This document shows positions 30,436 through 33,390 of a stretch of DNA of 33,390 nucleotides, one piece after another. The notes under the pieces were generated by a model, which saw nothing but the letters and a program-made list of their open reading frames with translations, did not search any database and was not told where the DNA came from. The position numbers and the translations under genes were made by a program. Every line of letters begins with the position of its first letter. The first letter of the stretch is position 1. The DNA lies in assembly GCA_937138345.1 (NCBI GenBank), contig CAKZOW010000045.1:1-33390 (forward strand), read 5' to 3'. This DNA comes from an uncultured archaeon (GTDB taxonomy: Archaea; Nanobdellota; Nanobdellia; Woesearchaeales; UBA583).

Positions 30436-31008
30436 TTATTCTGACTTTTTATCATGTATTGTTGTATAAGCAAATTCAAGCATATTTTCTGCTATTTTGG
30501 CATAGTCGCTAGTTTCATTAAAAAATTCTTGATAATTTAGGTTCTTTAATTCTTGATATAATTCATTGAAATCTAGTGATTTTGTTCTTAACAGATATGA
30601 ATTATCATTTTTTAATATAAATATAATATTTTTAATTTTAGGATCTTTTGTAAGAAATAAATATTTAGGTCGAGAAATAAAAATTTCTTTTATATCTTCT
30701 TTTAAAATAGTCACTTCTCTTTTTTTCATGACTTCTTTTGGAATATTGATTTTATTCTCGTCTATTTCTAAGAATATATTCTTATAGTATTTTAATTTTT
30801 TGTATGATAGTATTATTAAGAATATATATGCAAATACTCTAATGATCATCCAAAATACTGGATCTTGAATAGTAAAAACTCTTATGGAGTACATAATACT
30901 TTCAAAAACAAAAGGGATTAAAAAAAGTAATGCTGGAATTGCTACAGAGTTTGGGCTGTTGTGTGGACACCTAGCAAGAGAAATTCTTTGTACTTTGACT
31001 TTTTTCAT
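30436..31008 (-). CDS. Membrane protein with two helices and a PH-like domain
   Basis: 190 residues. A short N-terminus with RCPHNSPNS precedes two membrane helices (about 22-42 and 50-70). The following 100 residues are strand-rich (IFLEIDENKINIPKE, REVTILKEDIKEIFISR, KNIIFILKNDNSYLLRT) and resemble bacterial PH-like domains attached to paired membrane helices, then a C-terminal helix. Family not confirmed. The palindromic TATTTAAATA at 31029-31038 is centred about 25.5 nt before the ATG, so the mRNA is probably leaderless; it lies just after the uppS stop-codon hairpin. Confidence 0.65.
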   Translation of the reverse strand: MKKVKVQRISLARCPHNSPNSVAIPALLFLIPFVFESIMYSIRVFTIQDPVFWMIIRVFAYIFLIILSYKKLKYYKNIFLEIDENKINIPKEVMKKREVTILKEDIKEIFISRPKYLFLTKDPKIKNIIFILKNDNSYLLRTKSLDFNELYQELKNLNYQEFFNETSDYAKIAENMLEFAYTTIHDKKSE

Positions 31009-31028
31009 TTCTATTATATTATCTTCTC

Positions 31029-31038
31029 TATTTAAATA
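31029..31038 (-). promoter_or_regulatory. TATA box of the PH-like membrane protein gene
   Basis: Palindromic TATTTAAATA centred 25.5 nt from the minus-strand ATG at 31008, directly after the uppS 3' hairpin. Confidence 0.55.
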
Positions 31039-31039
31039 A

Positions 31040-31060
31040 CTTTGGAACTATACTCCAAAG
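31040..31060 (-). terminator. Stop-codon hairpin of uppS
   Basis: CTTTGGA and TCCAAAG form a perfect 7-bp stem; the uppS TAG stop is in the 7-nt loop. The next minus-strand TATA begins two bases away. Confidence 0.55.
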
Positions 31061-31773
31061 TTTCTTTTTTGGTTGGAATACCAATTAAGTATTTCTTTGA
31101 AGTCATCTTGATTTAGCTCAGGCCATAATTTTTTAGTTAGGTAAATCTCTGAGTATTTTGAATCAAAAAGTAAGTACCCTGAGAGTCTAGGGGCGTCTCC
31201 TGGCCTAACGATTATCTCTGGTGCTTTTACATTGTTAAAAAAAGAGTATCTCTTAATGAGATCAGGCGTGATTTCATCTATTGTATGTCCTTGTTCAATA
31301 ATTTTTTTTGTAGCATGAACAAGTTCTTCATGCCCATCATAATTTAGTGCAATGTGTGTAAAATATGTGGGTTTGGGAGTTTTTTGATTAATTTCATCAA
31401 ATTTTTGCTTAAGAGTTCCTAAAAATTCTTTTTCTTCTTTTTTGAGAAAAGATTCTTTTTTTTCAATTTCTTCATAGTCACCTCTAATTGATAAGTTGAA
31501 TTTGTTTTGAGTAAGAAAAGTAATTATTTCTTCATCTTCAAAGAATTTTTTGATTAAGTCAACAATAGGTTTTAACTCATTTTGAGATCTTTTTTTATAA
31601 TTATCACAACTAAGAGCAAAGAAGGACATATTAGGAATATTTTCCTTTATTTGAAATTTTAGTATATTTAGAAATTGCAGCATTCCAGCTTCGTATCCTT
31701 CTTTTAAGGACATATTGTTTTTTTTTGCATAACGTCTGTTTCCATCCATTATCCAACCAATGTGGTTAACCAT
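31048..31773 (-). CDS. uppS: Isoprenyl (undecaprenyl-type) diphosphate synthase
   Basis: A cis-prenyltransferase that condenses isopentenyl diphosphate to make the polyprenyl carrier for glycan export. The 241-residue protein has the catalytic MDGNRRYAKK (8-17), FFALSCDNYKKRS (family FAFSTENWKR), HIALNYDGHEEL (family LNYGGRxE) and IVRPGDAPRLSGYLLFDSKY followed by SEIYLTKKLWPEL. The changes in the second and third motifs (S-C-D-N-Y for S-T-E-N-W, D-G-H for G-G-R) are conservative but unusual. The lipid carrier may serve the envelope-glycan genes at 7374-10907. It is divergent from the membrane regulator and shares its palindromic TATA box. Confidence 0.92.
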   Translation of the reverse strand: MVNHIGWIMDGNRRYAKKNNMSLKEGYEAGMLQFLNILKFQIKENIPNMSFFALSCDNYKKRSQNELKPIVDLIKKFFEDEEIITFLTQNKFNLSIRGDYEEIEKKESFLKKEEKEFLGTLKQKFDEINQKTPKPTYFTHIALNYDGHEELVHATKKIIEQGHTIDEITPDLIKRYSFFNNVKAPEIIVRPGDAPRLSGYLLFDSKYSEIYLTKKLWPELNQDDFKEILNWYSNQKRNFGV

Positions 31774-31793
31774 AATTAGTTATTCTTAAAAAG

Positions 31794-31803
31794 ATTTATA
31801 AAT
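31794..31803. promoter_or_regulatory. Palindromic TATA box shared by two divergent leaderless genes
   Basis: ATTTATAAAT is a perfect palindrome whose centre is 25.5 nt from the uppS ATG on the minus strand and 26.5 nt from the regulator ATG on the plus strand. The 51-bp spacer has no second good TATA, so one box may serve both. Confidence 0.55.
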
Positions 31804-31824
31804 ATTGTTTTGCAATTATTATTT

Positions 31825-32904
31825 ATGTCAAGATTATTGTGGTTTCTTATGGTTTCCACGTTATTGGTAATGCCATCCTTTGCTTCAGAGGTTGATGTTA
31901 CTGTTGAATTTAATGAAAATAAAGCACTATTCTCTTATTTCTTTGTATTTGATGAAGGAGATAGCTATAATTCTTTTTCTTTTGAAAAACCAAGAGACGC
32001 ACTATTACTTTTTGCCAAAAATACTCAAGGGGAGTTCATTAGAACATCTGTTGCTGGAGATTATTTCATTGTTTACCCAGAAATTACTTCAAATCAAACA
32101 TTTGAAATTGCTTTTGAATCGCCACTCACTTATGAGTTAATTGGAGAGGAGAATTCTTTTTCAACATATTTTAGTTTTAATTATGAAGTTGATTTACTAA
32201 CAATTGAAACGGATTTTTCAGAGATTCAAAGAGATATTTCAACAATCACTCCAAGAGATTATAGTGTTATTGGGGAGAATAAGTATTCATTTGAATTTAG
32301 AGATGTTGAGAGAGAAACATTTTTACAAGTCATATTTGATTCGGATGAAATTGTGGTAGAGGATGAAGATTCAACATATCTGTATGTAATACTGAGTTTT
32401 TTAATACTATTATTGGTTTTTTTAGCATTTTTCATGAGAACTTACCTTAAGGGTTTACTTCCTAAGAAGAGGACATCTAGTGATGTTGTATTATCAAATG
32501 AGAGCGAGGTTCAATCTCAAGAAATTGATGTTTTAGTTTCAACAAATAGGGATGAATCATCATCGAATGTGGATGTTGTTGTATCTGATGAATCTGTTGA
32601 GAGCGTAGATGATGTTGAAGAAGATGTAGAGCCTACAAAAGAAGAACAATTTTATGCATTCTTAGATAAGTTTTTAACAGAAAATGAAAGAGAGGTAGTT
32701 TTAGTTGTAAAGGAGAAACCAGGGATAGCACAAAATGAAATATTACATCACCTACCTTCACTTACAAAATCAAATTTAAGTAAAATTATTACTAAGTTAC
32801 ATGGAAAACAGATTTTATCAAGAATTAGAGTAGGTAAAATTAATAAAATTCATTTAGGAGAAAAACTTCTTTTTGAAAATAATGCTTCAGAAGATAACAC
32901 GTAG
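31825..32904 (+). CDS. Membrane-bound winged-helix regulator (DUF7345/DUF7343-like)
   Basis: 359 residues: signal peptide (about 1-20), an exterior beta-rich domain (about 21-180, VDVTVEFNENKALFSYFFVF), one membrane helix (about 188-208), an acidic Ser/Asp/Val-rich cytoplasmic linker (about 220-270), and a C-terminal winged helix (TENEREVVLVVKEKPGIAQN, then KSNLSKIITKLHGKQIL and a KINKIHL wing). This is the layout of archaeal one-component regulators that sense an exterior or membrane signal and bind DNA without a kinase. The ATG at 31825 fits the TATA at -26; an in-frame TTG at 31810 does not. It is divergent from uppS, which may be a target. Confidence 0.8.
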   Translation: MSRLLWFLMVSTLLVMPSFASEVDVTVEFNENKALFSYFFVFDEGDSYNSFSFEKPRDALLLFAKNTQGEFIRTSVAGDYFIVYPEITSNQTFEIAFESPLTYELIGEENSFSTYFSFNYEVDLLTIETDFSEIQRDISTITPRDYSVIGENKYSFEFRDVERETFLQVIFDSDEIVVEDEDSTYLYVILSFLILLLVFLAFFMRTYLKGLLPKKRTSSDVVLSNESEVQSQEIDVLVSTNRDESSSNVDVVVSDESVESVDDVEEDVEPTKEEQFYAFLDKFLTENEREVVLVVKEKPGIAQNEILHHLPSLTKSNLSKIITKLHGKQILSRIRVGKINKIHLGEKLLFENNASEDNT

Positions 32905-33022
32905 ATTTATATAGTTTTAACTACTAGTATTTCTAATTTCTCATAGAGGAAAATAATTACGTTTGTTAATTATTTGATATTAAATTCAGTAATATTGCTT
33001 TATGACAACACATTAAAATACA
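32905..33022. other. map upstream region
   Basis: ATTTATATA at 32905-32914 is a TATA candidate predicting a long leader (about 85 nt). AATTA/TAATT (near 32954-32970) is a weak inverted repeat. No closer good TATA is evident, so the methionine aminopeptidase mRNA may have an unusual leader for this genome. Confidence 0.35.
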
Positions 33023-33390
33023 ATGAATACTTTTGATATGAATATTTTAAAAGAACTAGGATCATTGACTAGAGAAATAAGAAAAGAAGTTTCTTCAATG
33101 ATTGGTACAGGAGTTGATATTAAATCACTTATTGATTTTATAGAGAAAAAGATTTTTGAGACAGGAAACTTTCCTTCTTTTCCTGCTATGGTTAGTGTCA
33201 ATGATATGGCAGCTCACTATACTGTTTATAATGAAGGATATATTTTGCAAAAAGGAGATGTTATCAAAGTTGATTTTGGTATTTCAAGGAATGGTTTTAT
33301 TACAGACAATGCCTTTACTGTTGAAGTTGATTCAAATGAACATGAAGAACTTCTTACTTGTGCAAAAGCATGTTTAGATGCTGCTATGGA
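33023..33390 (+). CDS. map: Methionine aminopeptidase, type 2-like (3' end outside window)
   Basis: The first 122 codons are present and the frame runs off the window. The enzyme removes N-terminal Met with a two-metal pita-bread fold. Visible are the N-terminal helix (LGSLTREIRKEVSSMIGTG), PSFPAMVSVNDMAAHYT with the substrate-binding His, DVIKVDFGISRNGFITDNAF with the first two metal-binding Asp residues (VDFG and TDNAF), and TVEVD. FPAxxSVNxxAAHYT marks the archaeal/eukaryotic type 2 form. Upstream of the ATG at 33023 there is no in-frame alternative with better context; Met6 is a second choice. Confidence 0.9.
   Translation, partial: MNTFDMNILKELGSLTREIRKEVSSMIGTGVDIKSLIDFIEKKIFETGNFPSFPAMVSVNDMAAHYTVYNEGYILQKGDVIKVDFGISRNGFITDNAFTVEVDSNEHEELLTCAKACLDAAM

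Overview
The window is AT-rich (clearly under 40% GC by eye) and archaeal. Archaea-specific or archaeal-type genes are a proteasome-activating nucleotidase (PAN), GatE, RadA, a Hel308 C-terminal half, a beta-CASP nuclease of the aCPSF2 type, a type 2 methionine aminopeptidase, and a tRNA-His with an encoded G-1:C73 pair and no encoded CCA. Alongside these sit bacterial-looking enzymes (class I GAPDH, E. coli-type GMP reductase, UppS-type prenyltransferase) and many short membrane proteins of unknown function. This mix fits a DPANN archaeon of the Woesearchaeota/Pacearchaeota kind; the lineage is inference. Many genes have a TATA-like box centred about 24-28 nt before the ATG, so leaderless transcription is probably common, and I used that spacing to choose several starts.

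Layout: 1-5362 holds a beta-CASP nuclease (cut by the window edge), an MgtC/DUF4010 membrane protein, an unknown gene, and the second half of a Hel308-type helicase with no first RecA domain. 5480-10907 is one apparent operon behind a clear TATA box: PAN, a membrane-anchored thioredoxin-like protein, a processive family-2 glycosyltransferase, a paralogous thioredoxin-like protein, and an LtaS-like membrane phosphotransferase. It looks like an envelope-polymer locus co-transcribed with the proteasome ATPase. 10908-14028 has a candidate structured RNA, a short RtcB, a SemiSWEET transporter and GMP reductase.

14029-17201 (minus strand) has an unknown membrane protein and a large type II/IV secretion ATPase whose 3' end is repeated twice more downstream as decayed copies with a roughly 82-bp period. 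17202-19901 has a second RNA candidate, an ASCH-domain protein, a CARF-wHTH regulator, a third RNA candidate and RadA. 19981-27054 has a small unknown, a 1032-residue surface protein (alpha/alpha-toroid repeats split by three acidic Cys-containing repeats), GatE, a pilin-like secreted protein and a DUF4234-like membrane protein. 27166-33390 has tRNA-His, a phosphohexomutase, GAPDH, small membrane proteins, UppS, a membrane-bound winged-helix regulator and the start of methionine aminopeptidase.

The most unusual signals are three intergenic stretches that each fold into nested stems about 26 nt after a TATA box (10966-11130, 17390-17525, 18771-18897); hairpins spanning the stop codon at about eight gene ends; the tandem decayed 3' ends after the secretion ATPase; the split Hel308 with a C-terminal PIP box; and the PAN-envelope operon. 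No CRISPR array, insertion sequence or rRNA was seen.
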